From NCBI RefSeq assembly GCF_002443255.2, contig NW_019211456.1, positions 37,331,042-37,395,041 of the forward strand: a stretch of 64,000 bases of DNA. Direction: 5' to 3'. This document shows, one piece after another, positions 40,164 through 57,450 of this stretch. The stretch is from Varroa destructor (lineage: Eukaryota > Arthropoda > Arachnida > Mesostigmata > Varroidae). Under the pieces are notes generated by a model. The model made no database searches and was not told the DNA's origin. It was given only the letters and a program-made list of their open reading frames with translations. The translations under genes and the position numbers were made by a program. Position 1 is the stretch's first letter. Every line of letters begins with the position of its first letter.

Positions 40164-43163
40164 ATAAGAAGTAATGAAAAACTCGTCGTTGGTAGAAACA
40201 AAAAAGATTACGCGAAAATTTAAATACACAATTGCACGACTTGACGAGATTATTCAAATGATAATCGAATGTGATCATATACAGATACACAAACACACAT
40301 AAGCATTACGTCATGTCGTAGTATGTAACAATTGTAAATGTACGTGATGGCTAAGTCAACCTTAAACGGTTCCTGCGTTTTCAGTTGGTGTGTTATGAGA
40401 TAATTCAATGTAGTAGGTATGCTAATGATATAAATTAATTTTCTTTTCCGTTTTTATTTTCTACTCAAAAGTCACAGAAATCTTGGAACTATGAAATTAA
40501 TTGAAAACGTTTGTCCATTGTACAGCCTTGTCATGAGCTGCTCTGTCGGAGATAATTATGCTGATGAAGCTGACTCGTTATGTGGATGACTTATATAAAC
40601 AAAAAAGTCTTACCAAAAGCTCCTCGAAAAATAGAAAGTTCACTGTTAATGCGGCAGCCAAGCTACGAGAAAGTTTCGTACAGATGGAATTTCGATCATT
40701 CCAAGTTGCCAAGTTACAATCTAAGCTATTTAGTGTTAATTCAAGCGGTGATGGCATGTCTAATGTAAAACAGGACATAGATCACCTTTACATGAGCACG
40801 AATATAAGGCTTGTTTTGTTGTCCAATATATAGATAGGCTATTGTGCACGTGTTTCTAATTACAAACTGAGGTGAGGAAATCCTTTTGAAGCGAAATGGT
40901 TCCGCTTTATTCTAGCCGCCAGCCTAAAGTCTTTGGGATGCAAGCCGTGTCAGCACCTACCGGAGTACTAATATTGCCTCATAGAAATTTTCGGTGTCTG
41001 TCCGTTCTTCCTCACGGGCATCTTGCTGCAAGCAAGGCTTATTTGAGAAAAAGTTTCTGTCACTACAAGGAAAAATGAAAATTTAAATATTACATATGTA
41101 CAAAACCACAAAAAAGATAAGATTAACGAAAACATATATATCTTTTATCATTTTATAAAGTTTTAGAAACCCGAAATAGGATCAAGGAAAAATGGACACC
41201 GCTCTCGGTTGACAATAGTTAAAGGGCGATTGAAGGCTCAACATTTTTTGTAAATATAAAATTGCACGCAAAGTTGCAGGAGCAAACATCAATCTATGAA
41301 TACATATTTACCCGGTGAAGAGTTGAACATAGCTTAGCGATAGATGATGTGAAGATCGCTCATTGCATACCCACGCAGCGAAATTGTAAAACGCAGGGAG
41401 CAGGCGACGAATGTAATGTACAGTTTTCCGCTCGTTGAAAGTGAGAGATCTATCGGCTCAAAACCACAGGACAAAGAACACTAATAGCTGGATAGATCCA
41501 GGTAAAGTCACAAAAAGGCGTTCCATAAAAGCTAGCGATTCTCGGTCGAATGTATATTTATATACATACACGTATGTAGATTCGATTGAGAATATATATA
41601 TAACCAACAGGTGAATAACCAATGAGTTAGGTAGGAGAAAGTTCGTATAATACTAATAATAATATAAAGAGGTCAAATAATATAGGCAAACAAACGATTA
41701 AAATTTATATAACTAAAGGGACAGCGCGTCCGAATAAAGGTGGGTTGCCGACATCATGCAAACAGAATGTGCAGAAAATATATAATCGATATAGCTTGGA
41801 AAAGAATGAGTGAACGAGTGAATGTATTTCACTTATTTTGTGGGTTTTTTAAACATTCACTTCGAGAGGCCTCTCCTTTCGTACAAGTTTCATTACGTTT
41901 CAACGTATCTTTGGGTTGGAGTTCTGCTGAAACCATGTTACGATTTCCTTTCGATTGTCGGTGCTTATATACGTCAGTGGGGTAGAAGAAAATTGAGACA
42001 ATAGTTCATGTGTGTATCAAATGGAGTGAATAAACAAAAGTCCATTAGCGAAACCGTTCACTAAGTATGTATGACGCATAAGGTACCCTAAGACTGGAGG
42101 AAGCACGCACGTAACTGTAAAATTGGCTTATGAAATACTGGGACAATTATATCGCACCTGCTAGCTCATTTACCTGGGCAAAACTCCAGCGAAATTCCGA
42201 GTATAATTATTTATTTTAGTAGAAGTGAAAGTATGCGTGTACATTTCTTAAAGTATGTTTTTTGCAATTCTAAAAATATACATTTATGGTATAACAATGA
42301 AATGTTCATATGAGGTAACTGTTTTCTTTTTTTTTCTTTATATATTATGATATTTTCCTAATGGTTTAGATAGTTAAAAAAAGCAATAGTTTAGATTAGT
42401 TGCACATTTAGAGCAGACCGCGACGAAAGTTCTTTGACCTGTCAAAAAATGATGTACATTTTTAATCAAACGAAATCAACGAATAATAATCTGTGAGGCG
42501 ACAGTATTTCTTAGAACGCAGCTATTGAGCTCTTCTTCTCAGGTAGTAAATGAAAAACATTAGACATTGGATTTTGATATTTCAATTTTTATATGATTAC
42601 AATCATAAGGACCGCTATCGTTTATATTCGTAAACAAGCATTTTTTCATTCTCTATCTAAGCAGACCTCTACTTGAGAGCTTAGGTATATGCCACTCGAT
42701 ATTTTAGGGTGAAGTGATCTTGGTAATAGGTAAGACGACAACGAGGTTAACCATACGCTAAACGTTGCATGCTTTACTACGGACGGGTGCGTGTAGCTCT
42801 TTTATTGAGATGTTCCACATAAAAAGGTATCTCCAGAGTAAGGAGATTTAAAGATAAAGATTAATATAAGGACCTCGTAGCTACAAAGTCAAGCACACGT
42901 ATCTCGTGGCTTCCGTAGTGGTGCCTAATAAGACTTTAGAATCAAAAATTGTGAGGCGGTTCAGCCTGAAAATCGGCACGAAAAATGTTCTGTTATTACT
43001 TCTTAAGTAAAAAAAAAAAACGAATACAGGCCGTACACTATTGTAGACTTTATTTTATATTCAATACTTTGTAGAGACCGCTACTACTATATGTAATGTA
43101 GGCTTTTTGGCACTTCGATTAATTGTGTTCTATTTTATGTATAATATTATTGACAAAAGTTTA
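40164..43163. other. Convergent 3' spacer between SEL1L and COMMD5
   Basis: Three kilobases of AT-rich DNA between two gene ends. Open frames at 40558-40833 and 41740-41985 are unrecognised. It should contain the SEL1L 3' untranslated region, but no AATAAA lies close behind its stop codon. There are no repeats beyond short AT runs. Confidence 0.5.
43049..43054 (-). terminator. Likely polyadenylation signal of COMMD5
   Basis: AATAAA on the minus strand, about 110 bp past the COMMD5 stop codon, at a normal distance for a short 3' untranslated region. Confidence 0.6.
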
Positions 43164-44947
43164 TTATCTTCCTTCAAGTCTGTTTTCCATAATATCGACA
43201 AGCTTGAGTGCTTGCGTTACTCCATGACGTAGTCGGTGGAATTCGTCTATCGAGACCTCGCCGCTGATTACTTCACCTGAGGTTGTCTTCATCGAGAGCA
43301 TCACGCAAGGTGTCCACCGCTTTGAACCACTTGTGCTATAGAACAGAACAGCGAAGTATCAATATATTACAGTAAAGTCACATAAGTGATTACTGCACAG
43401 CTCCGTTTCACCTTTGCTGCGATAATGGCCAACTGATATTCAATTTTTTTCTTAGGGTCTAAAAGCTTTCAGTCCAGTGAATCATACAAAATTAGCTTTC
43501 ATGTTGCAAAGGGTATTTAGATGACAAAAAGATAACGGAAGTACCGCTAACGATTACCTAAAGCGCTGCATACCTTTAATGAGCTTAGTTAGAACTGGAC
43601 TTTTACTAAGAGAATTACTAGATTGACCGACAAAGTACGAACCCATCTGAAGTAATGGTAACATCAATTTTATGTTCAATTTCTTCGAGTCCATCGAATT
43701 TAGGCTGCATCTCTCTAGCAATTTTCTGCAGCTTTTGTCGACGCCCGCCTAACAAAGCTGAGCATAAATCGCTAGAAAAATCGTCCGAAATCTTCAGCTG
43801 AAGTAAGTCCTTTTTGAACTCCTGTAAAGAAAATGACGGCATTATTTTTCCGACACCTCGAAAAAATAATCTATCCAAATTAATAGGTAAAGGTTTTTTT
43901 AACACTGTTTTTTTTCATCAAGGACCCATTTCGCTGTTTATTTGGAATGATCGTAGTTTGGTGTGTTGCGTCAGTGTTAGGGACAATCAGAGAGTATAAC
44001 GTAAGGTTCATTGCCACTGAGGCATCGAATAGGCCATGCTTGTTTGCCCTGAAATAACTGTTTTGCAACTTCTTCTTGTTCACAATAAAAATGCGTATGT
44101 TTTTTTTTGCTGTGATTCTCACGCTAAACGTGCTTACTGGGTTCAATTCTCTCAACCAACTCAATTTATTATTAGCGAAAAATTGGATGTAGGCGTGAAT
44201 TCCCGGGCTTACCTCCGGAGTAAGCTCAACCGGGTCTCGGTTAACAACAGATTTGACCAATCGGTGGAGGCCCGAAAACGCTTTGTCGAATGTCTGGGGG
44301 TCCTTGGCATTTGCACGAAGCCTAGCGTACATTTGTAGAGTGACTTCCCGTCCTTCAAACTCAGTAACCAGTACTACAAAAAAGACCAAACGAGAACGCT
44401 AGAAAATAAATGTATACTAGTGTAAAGCATACCTACATCAACCAAACGCGTAACATTGCAACGAAGGATCGACCAATGGATAAAACAACACTGTCATTAT
44501 TAGCTCGACAATATCACAAATTAAATTACTTGAATATTTGCGATGGATCAATAAAGGAGCTTTCTTTGGTGGACGACAGTATAATTTCTCAATGGATGAT
44601 CTTATAATTCTCCGCTACCCAAATAATTTTTGAAAGATGTCTAATATTTGATGCATGAAATAAACCATCAAAATAAAATATGATTCCCTAATTTTCTATT
44701 GTGACCAAAAATATTGTTATGAGGCAATTCGCTTAAGCACGCTTTCTTCCTCAAGTGATTATCTTGTTGTAAGCATGCTGAATTTGAACGAAATTAATCG
44801 AAAGTTGTAAACTTCTACTTCTCTTACATACGAACCCTTTACCATTCCTCTGAATGTCGGTTTGTCAATATGTTCCAAATTAGAGCTCAACTGAGACACT
44901 TCTTTCGGCACTCGGCCACTGAAGAACAGCACACTTTCTCGATTCAT
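43164..44947 (-). CDS. COMMD5: COMM domain-containing protein 5
   Basis: Four minus-strand exons, 44836-44947, 44213-44373, 43643-43821 and 43164-43335, join in phase to 207 residues (human 224). COMMD proteins form the decameric ring of the Commander/CCC complex, which works with Retriever in endosomal recycling. The N-terminus (FFSGRVPKEVSQL, then HIDKPTFRGMVK) matches the COMMD5 pattern of a G-x-x-P-x-E-V block followed by D-x-x-T-F-R. The helical domain continues through GLHRLVKSVV and FKKDLLQLKIS to CSALLGGRR. The COMM domain (about 140-205) has HKIDVTITSDG, then RWTPCVMLSMKT and the FHRLRHGVTQALK helix. Two introns need weak GTTCGT donors, but the resulting joins restore conserved sequence. 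The COMM domain beta strand is one of the less conserved parts. The gene is divergent from MRPS2. Confidence 0.88.
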
Positions 44948-45366
44948 TATTATTGTGGTTAACGTTTGCGTTAATTTTCTGCAACGATATGAACCAATTA
45001 TTTTATTAAAAATTTAATTCATTTACCATGATTGCGACTCTTACCACCGATAAGTACGCCCACCTATTTGAATATACATAATTAATTTGATAGTACCAAT
45101 GTGTCCTAAGCAGTAATTCCACAATTTTTTGGTACCCTACACATCGAATTCGCTCGTTAGATGACAGCGTATCGACACTTACGAAGCAACCGTACACCTG
45201 CTCGCCTCACTGTGGCTCCTCCAAACAAAGCGTATCTGGTATTAGTCTTATTGACATCGTAGTTGTGTTATGGGGCTGGAGCCGCGACCTGCCTATCCAG
45301 CTGGATTTATTATTTGTTGTCTGGTTCTGTTTTTACTAACCGTCGGAGCCGTTTCGTACGATTAAC
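44948..45366. promoter_or_regulatory. Shared divergent promoter region of COMMD5 and MRPS2
   Basis: Only about 420 bp separate the two start codons, so both promoters and 5' untranslated regions must lie here. The MRPS2-proximal half (about 45190-45360) is GC-richer. No TATA box is placed convincingly for either gene. A short minus-strand frame at 45006-45197 is probably chance. Confidence 0.6.
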
Positions 45367-47724
45367 ATGCTAGTGACTAGGTGTGCTCGCGCGCTGAATA
45401 GCGTACTGTGGCCAGCCCTAGGTTCTACTTCGGTTCGGTTACAATCCACTATAGTTCAGGCGACCACCAATGATGCCACCGAACACAGCGCCGGTAGGTC
45501 TTCTCGTTACTGTTACTAACTGCGTCTAGCTTTATGAACCAGCTTTTTATGCACGGTCGAATCGCGCATCAGGAAAATCGTTTGCTGAACAATTGGTTAG
45601 CTAATTTCTCCCGAATTGTCTGAGTTCAGTGTTTTTGTGGCTTTGCTTACATAAGTGAGGCTACTGATTAAGTCAAGCGTGCAATGCTGGTTCTAGCGGC
45701 CGCAAAAGCCATGTGGATGTTTATGCTCCGATTGGAAGCTGTGCGCATCTAACATTATATATATATATCGTATTTGAAATGGAAATTGTGATGATTGATG
45801 AAAAAGGTAGAAATTTCCCTACCTTTCAAAATTCTGACTGAAAAAACATTATTTGTATTTTTAATATTACGAATCTTTTATTATAAACGATATGTGTAAG
45901 ATATTCTTCCACTGGTTGTATCCAAGAGTTTACCAGTTCTTGTTATTCTTACGCTACCTACTGAATGAGATGTAAATTTTGAACATTGTCAACTTCATTT
46001 TTACTGGATAAAATAATCCTGATTAGAAAATTATCTATTACTTTAATTATTATTGTACTGGCATATTTACCGCTCAAAAATGCCGCTAATTCCCGGCTAT
46101 TTAATTGAAGTAGCCAGAAGTACTAACACCTGACGTCCGTATATCATCCTGTCACAATAGCCTTAATGAACTATGAGTACAATATGGATATTCTCAAGGA
46201 GCCCGATGCGTTTGCCGTCTCGTCAATTGTGTCTCTTGAGCAAATGTTCCTACACCGAATGCATCTCGGCCATAAAAGCTCCAGCGTCAATCCGCATATG
46301 CGGCCCTATATTTTTGGTAGCCGGTTCGACCAGTTAATTATCGACCTTGACAAGAGTAAGCAGCAGATGATTAAGGCGCTAAATTTTGTGGCTCATATTG
46401 CGTATCGTGACGGTATCATTCTTTTTATCACGCGTCACCATCAGACTGCTTTCAAGGTGAGCTAACCTCCTGTTTCTATCTCAGGAATACACTTCTTTAA
46501 AAAAAAATATACACAACTGTCGTCTGTTGTATAGTTCATGTACCATAAATTCGGCAGCGGATACTATAGTCAGTTTCTATACTGAAACTGCATTTTCAGA
46601 GATATTTTTTTCCCTTTTACAAACGTAAAATGATATAGCTAGCACAGACTCCGGCTATTGTTTTTAGCCTATTGATAACTAATTTGTTGCGCGATGCAAT
46701 AATTAACTCTCTATTGCTTTAAAGTATGCTTGCGTCTCTCAGTAATGCACAGTCCGAATTCCGATTAGTCTTGCCGTCGAAAACGATCACATGAATGTAA
46801 TAGGCAACGCTGATGACAAACGACAAGGTGGAGGCAAAAATAATTATGACTTTCAGCTTTATATTAAGCACACCATTTTTTTTTTATCTACTCGATTGAT
46901 GAAGCAGGTAGAGAAATGTGCAAAGGAATGTTCTGAGTATGCCCACACTCGTCACTGGGTCACTGGATTATTTACGAACGCGGCTAACCTATTTGGAAGT
47001 GAGACTCGATTACCTGATTGTGCAATCTTCTTTTCTACCAGAGGTGAGTGTGGAACAGAGTTTTTTCAGATCTCATGAACATGCACATGTTCGCTGTGCA
47101 CACCAATATTTTGGTGCTAGGTAGAAACACTCCATAATAGTACTAACAGAAATAAACGGCTATCCGATCCAGTGAGAGATAACTCGCGCTATATTAGGGC
47201 CTCTTTGTTTGTGGTTGTCTAACTCAAAGTGCATACGCGCGAAGCGGTGAATTTTTAAATATCTCTACGCTCTATATTTTTAAATATTTTTACGCATGTT
47301 TAAACAAAGTCACAAGAATAAAAGGTCATATACAGTAACAATACACTCACTTTTCACCTTTCATAGCTATCATCTAGCATCGCTGCTCTATTTTAACATA
47401 AACCCATCTACCGGCGCTAAAGATACCTTTAATTTCGCTTTCTCACATTCATTATGTGTCACTATTCCGCTGTGTATGTGTGGGTGTTATTGTGTCACAA
47501 TAGGATCTGAAGCGGCCATAACGGAATGCGCGAAGATGTTGATCCCAACGGTGGGCATCGTCGATACAGATTCCGACCCGCGTCTTATATGCTATCCCGT
47601 AGCTGGCAATGACGATTCGCCATCTTCCGTTAGCCTTTATTGCAAGTACTTCAAGACAGCGATACTTCGGGGAAAAGAACTACGAAATAAGCAAAAAACT
47701 ACTCTGTTCAACGCGGAAAAGTAG
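45367..47724 (+). CDS. MRPS2: Mitochondrial ribosomal protein uS2m
   Basis: Four exons, 45367-45493, 46161-46456, 46908-47043 and 47504-47724, join in phase to 259 residues (human 296). The protein belongs to the small mitoribosomal subunit and acts in mitochondrial translation. The first exon encodes a basic, acid-poor leader ([20 protein letters not shown]), consistent with import into mitochondria. The uS2 core follows with [98 protein letters not shown] and [10 protein letters not shown], all characteristic of MRPS2. The C-terminus is short and basic. All splice junctions use GT-AG and the exon phases match. An AATAAA begins directly after the stop codon. Confidence 0.95.
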
Positions 47725-47730
47725 AATAAA
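47725..47730 (+). terminator. Possible polyadenylation signal abutting the MRPS2 stop
   Basis: AATAAA begins at the first base after the TAG stop codon. If used, the 3' untranslated region would be only a few tens of bases. Further candidates lie near 48060 and 48133. Confidence 0.4.
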
Positions 47731-48748
47731 AAAGAAATTAGTTGAGCACATATATAATACGAATATGAGTAATAACAGTCGTAATAGAAAAAGGAGCTAT
47801 TGAGGATTAATATAAAAGAGGAAGGGGCTGTTTAGTAACATGAATCCTTTGAAGTTTGTTGGGCTACCCCTATCGGGAAGAGAGATATGCGTCCTAATGT
47901 ACGTACTATAGTTAATAAATGCTTGGGAAAGATGGTGCAATTAGGGACGCAAAGTGCAAAATCTGTGTGCTTGTATCTGGATAACGGCGGCGAAAACAGA
48001 GCTCATAATCTATCCAAAAAACGTGTTCGCTTTACTGTTATTTATTCTTAGATTAAAAAGAAATAAATGGGAAAACAGTACAACAGATTGAACGACGATT
48101 ATGTAACATAAGTGTAGGTGTATTTTAAGAAATCAATAAATGTTTAGATTCAGGTTCACTTTAATATAAACGTGTTCCATCCATTATTATCGATTGAAAA
48201 TTTCCTTTTTTTCCTACAGATATATATATGTGACACTGTAATGGTTGTCTTTTCTCAGTTTACTTCATAATAAACGATGTCAATAATTGTTCAATGTAGC
48301 GAGGTTTAATGTTGAAACAAGCATTTCGTATTCAGTTCTACATCTTGTTCATCTAACTAGTTCAGTTATCCACATCTGTAATAATTTATTGCCTGTATAA
48401 CTCACAAAGTGCCCTCATCGCTTATTAATCAACGCAACCCTTACTTATTAACTTGACGAAGCGAAGGAGCATCGGATTTTGGCCGTATTTACAAAAACGA
48501 AGTAAGAAGCAATACTAACCTAATCAAGGTAAAAGATACGCCGACAGTAATTTGTGAAAATTCGGCAGTGGTGATGCTAACTAAAATCAATCTGACCTAT
48601 GGATCTGGTTTCAATTTATGCTTTTTATACCGTAAATGTCTTGTTATTATTAATTATTTGACTTATGTCCCGATGCTCAATTCACACTTACCTAACATTT
48701 ATTTTGTTCAATAGTGACTTCTACGAAGAGGTTGAATAGAGTAAAAAG

Positions 48749-48788
<40 letters not shown>

Positions 48789-49492
48789 TTTCTTTCTTCA
48801 AAACTCATTACTTGAGTCACATCAAATCACATTCAAGTATTGCAGACTTCATTTGATTGGGTGGCTTTCCAATGAATTTACGTGGGCTAACCGCTGCTGG
48901 CAAGCTGATATGTCGTTCTGCATCCATTTCATTATATTCCTAACTAACTCTCATTCTTGGTTAAGAAATTGTTTGTGTATTTCGAATACCCTACATTGAA
49001 TCGTTCGCATCACTTTGATCGTTTGCCGACAGATCTATTTCTTTACATCGAAAGTGGTCCTTCATTATATTTGTTACCTCACCATTAATGTGAACCTCTC
49101 AACGTTTAAGAATTCTATTGAAAACGTCAATATAGTGGAAACTGTGCCACCACGGATATGCCCTGCAGTAGAAAAAACATGCTCTCGAATAGTTCGCCTA
49201 ATATAAGGCTCATTCGTCCGACTATATTACCTATGTAAGCCTATTTATTATAAATTATTCTACCAAGATACAGCGACAGGCGGATACGAAATGCTGATAA
49301 ATTCTGATACATTTTCATTTTTCTTAGTTGGGCACCATCATAGTTAAATGATTCAGGGCGTACTTTTGGATCGGGATCGAGACAAGCTGAGTTGATAGCA
49401 AGGACAGCGGCAATCAAAGCTTGGCCATTTCTGTCGCCAGAATGCATATTCGTCAACAGCAGTGTAGTAACAGCGGCAGCACGGCTACGGTT
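47731..49492. other. Convergent 3' spacer between MRPS2 and ACAT1
   Basis: AT-rich, with no recognisable exon. It contains an AT dinucleotide run at 48752-48785 and short frames (49015-49206 plus, 49241-49501 minus) that look like chance or 3' untranslated sequence of ACAT1. Confidence 0.5.
48752..48785. repeat. (AT)17 microsatellite
   Basis: Uninterrupted alternating A and T for about 34 bases in an AT-rich intergenic spacer. Confidence 0.95.
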
Positions 49493-49498
49493 TTTATT
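49493..49498 (-). terminator. Possible polyadenylation signal close behind ACAT1
   Basis: AATAAA on the minus strand, seven bases past the ACAT1 stop codon. Another lies near 49243-49248 and would give a more usual 3' untranslated length, so it may be the one used. Confidence 0.35.
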
Positions 49499-49504
49499 CA
49501 TCAG

Positions 49505-53691
<4,187 letters not shown>

Positions 53692-55214
53692 GTGCAAGAA
53701 TGCGCCAGGTGAACCAAAAGTGAACTTGTCAAACACAGCTGGTACCTAAAAGACAGGAAAACAGGGAACCAGAGTAAGCTAGTTGTGCGAACACTGGCGT
53801 TTATCTCCTACTTTCGGTCTGCCGTGACTACTTTAATACTGACCGACGCAATACTTGATGCGTCGTTCTAACAGTAATAAAACCAACGAAACGTCACCAT
53901 GCCGTGGAGAGAATGAAATATCTGCGATTGGAGTGATCACGTTGTCACTCACAACTCTCCACTGCAGCACACAAGATTTTTCGGAGCAGCCCGATTATCC
54001 GTCCAAATAAATCTCTCTTCCATCCCGCGCTTTACATAGCTGAAGCATGAACATTTTTTTCTGGGTGCGCTAAACTCCGAACAATCCTCTACTTATGTAC
54101 ATATAGGTAAAAATATGTAAGTCATTTAATCATTTTCTGACTTAGTTCTAAGTGTACAAAGTTCATAATTTAGTGAGTGGAAGTTACGCAGAACTAGACC
54201 AACACCATAAGCATGATCCGAATGATGTATTAGCGCTTGAGCATTTTAACACAAAAGGCTCTTCATTTTTAAATACTGAGGGCATACATCGCTTTTAAAA
54301 CAACTCTGTTGTAAAGAAAGTCTAATATAGGTCCATTCCATAGAAGACCATTCACTGAACATGTGAACTAATTTGTTGAGACATAACTAATTTGTTATGA
54401 GATTAAATTAACTCTACTTTTGATAACGGACAATAAATCGAAAGTCTATGTATATATATAATAATGAATCCGTCTTTAACGTACTCAATTCTTCTTCCAT
54501 TTGCACTGCATGAGCGTACACGTGTATTGTAAAAGTTGTATTTCTAGTTTCATCGGGCGCAAGTATTATACAATAATATTAATGAACTCTAATATAGTGT
54601 AACCAGTCGATTAAATTAGACACTGAAACTCAAAAAAGTATGTCTGGGCCTGGTGGGCATTATTGCAGTAACTGGAAAAAAAAGGCTAGCTGAAGTTCAA
54701 CAACACCACTGTATCAAATACCCAGAGGTGGGGCTTGGTGTCCATTAAAGAGATTCACACACCAATCATCTAACAAAAAGCTTTGTTTACGATATTTACT
54801 TCGATTTGTGATTCTATGCCGTTTAGGGTAAGATTTATTCATAGGTGTTAGAGTTGAGAAATTTCACTATCGTCATCGACAGTCGCGCTACAATCAAAAG
54901 CAAAATCTGTTGAATGACCATATCTAATTGAACTGCTCAGCTGCGTAGGAGACGTATTTTTCGAAATTAGGCTCTAATATGCCGTATAAATGAATCTCTA
55001 TTGGCTCTAACTGCTATGCAATATTAATGCATTCGTGATATGCCGATACTTTCATAGATCATAGGTTCCACTCATTCATCATTCTACAAGGTGCATCTGA
55101 TATCTGTTTGAAAATAGGTCGTATCGTAGTTCCATATGGTATTGTACACGTAGTGTTGAACCGATTTTCTTTCTTACTCAACGTTCCTAATTGTTAACGT
55201 CTCCAACTCAGACA
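53692..55214. other. Spacer upstream of ACAT1
   Basis: Contains the presumed ACAT1 promoter; the stretch 53692-54020 is GC-richer than the rest. No exon is recognised. The first exon and 5' flank of the decayed PARL copy would be expected near its right end but cannot be traced with confidence. Confidence 0.4.
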
Positions 55215-57450
55215 TACCAAGGGTGCCGCTCGCAGACCTGAACATTTTAAGCGCTTTTACTAGAAAAGCTGTGGTGTTAATAATTTACTCTCTTTATATA
55301 TTTTAAAGTAGCGCAGCGATCTGTTAATTTAAACAACATATCATTCCCTACGGAAAGCTACGAGACAAGTACGTCTACAACAGTCTTAATATTAGCCTAA
55401 GGCTGAATCTACTTCCCGGCAAGGCGCTTGAGTATCTGCAATAACTCCGCAACCATTTCTTGGCGCGCTCAAAATATGCATAAAATACATAAAAAAGCTA
55501 CTTCCATTTAGGCATTATTATGAGACGCACAGATGTTAAAGAAATACTAGGCAAATTTATTCAAAACAAATTCGAAACATGTCACCGCGCTCTACGTGAA
55601 TTAGATTATCGCATTGACACAAATGCTTAATTTCCTATACGATGCATCAATTGCTTCCAGTGCAAAACATAATGTAATTCTGTTCCTTTGTTGACTTTTT
55701 CATTTTATTTTTGCGTAGACAGATTACCGAGTGACTGCGTGGTTAGAACCCTGCCTAGAAAATACCGTTTGGCATTTTCACATTAAAGCTGACAATAATT
55801 CCGACATTTACATTGCTTTGCGTCACTAACAACTAAGAATATGGATTACTGCTCTTTAGGGATGCGACAAACAAATGACAGTAAATTAATGACGTTTTCA
55901 TCTGTCTTAAGCGAAACACCATTGGCCTGAGAAATTTTAAGTTTCTTGGTATTTCTTTAAAAGGCGTCGAGACAGAACGGGAGAAGCAGAATAAGATGCA
56001 ATGCTATTCAACTTCCAAGACTGTCAGATCTGTTTGTATACAGTTTAAATTTAAACTGAAACTTAGAAAAGGAGCACTAGACAACCGCAGTTATTTTGAC
56101 GTGTTAGAAAACGCTCTAGCCAAAGCTTTCTTAATCATTACATCATTTACTCAGCGAAGTTTACTTGCCATCTGGGCAAGGAGAAAGCCAGCGCGATTAT
56201 ATATTATACATGTAATTTTTTGTTTGTATACTGGTACTCACTATTTTCGAATTTCACGCAAAATACCTAACATTTTCAGGTTATTGCTTATTTTCTTATA
56301 TATGGGCTGATTCTTTGGCAAATCGTCATGAATGATTCATTACGACAGAGAGGAATCTCAAACTTTATCGAATTATTAGAACGGCATGTTGAATACAGTA
56401 ATAGAACACTAACCTTTGCTACTTTTTTAAAAAAAATATTAGAAAGGTTAGAAATGAACCTCTACCAAAATGAAAAACTTCATTTTTGCCCGGAATCGAT
56501 ATTACGTTGTCGTCAGCTTCAACCTGATATCTGGAAAATCTGAAAAAGATGTCCACGAGGCAAACCCAAAAATCCATAGGGTTCTGATAAATTTTAATAG
56601 TTAGTTTTTGTATAAAACTTTTCTGCGTCCTTTTGCACCTTTGACTTTTTTACCGTTTTAACCTCTTGCATTTTTGGGACTCTCGGCCTGTTACCAGCCC
56701 GAAACTCACCTCCGCCGAAACTTTTTATGTGTGACATATTGGAACCACACTTTTTACAGGTTCACACCTGTCAACTTTGCTTGACGTACAATTATTTTTG
56801 AATCGTTATTTACAGGAGGGATATTTTAAAAATAACTGGTGAGTGATTTAGTTCCCGAATGAAGCTATAATCGTGGTAGTGGTCATATTGAAATTACATT
56901 TCTAGCACATAAAAATAATTTCGTTAAAATATATGTGCTTATTTCAGTATATAGTCTTTAAATATCTCATAACAAAAGCTCTATAGATATAGAAGATGTT
57001 GTATGGAACTGATCTCCTCGTACTTTCGATCGATGACTATATCATTCGTTCAGTTTAGCGAGTTCAACCACCTAGAGAGCGATCTTAGTTATCGTCGATG
57101 GCACTATTATCTGTTGAAGAATGCCGGATGGTTAGTTCCCGCCAATTTACGTTTAGCAGAGAGAGCGCTATGATAGCTTTCTTAATTCTCGACACGCTCA
57201 GTACGTAGGGCTTCCATAGACTGTGGCTTTTTGTTGTTTCATGAAACCGTATTTGTCTTCTATCATATAGAACTGTCTAGGTTGTCAGTGAATAAAAACT
57301 CAAACTAAACGCTTGCAGCAAGACACTAAAATATGTTTTAGTACTGCGTGCTTGGTAGAAAACGGCGTCGTATTCGTCGCCTATGAGACAACGGCGTCGT
57401 ATTCGTCGCCTATGAGACAACTTTTCGATCTGATGTACATCTCGGCATTG
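55215..57450 (+). pseudogene. Decayed tandem copy of PARL
   Basis: Remnants of exons 2 to 6 of the PARL gene downstream appear in the same order and orientation. The end of exon 2 (about 55371-55415) keeps ACGTCTACAA and AGCCTAAGG. Exon 3 starts at 55733 and reads ITE then a TGA stop (55742-55744) where PARL has INEWW. It is preceded by an intron end that also matches PARL's. A scrap of exon 4 lies at about 56818-56842. Exon 5 (about 57050-57200) covers the active-site region; the GASG serine motif is destroyed, but the GACAC..GTACGT splice end is kept. Exon 6 (about 57340-57450) contains a 29-bp tandem duplication. Introns align in places, so it arose as genomic DNA rather than from mRNA. 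It cannot encode a rhomboid protease. The left edge is uncertain. Confidence 0.8.
57361..57418. repeat. 29-bp perfect tandem duplication
   Basis: Two identical 29-base units, each containing GGCGTCGTATTCGTCGCC, stand side by side inside the exon 6 remnant of the PARL pseudogene. The lack of any difference between units means this duplication is much younger than the pseudogene. Confidence 0.95.
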
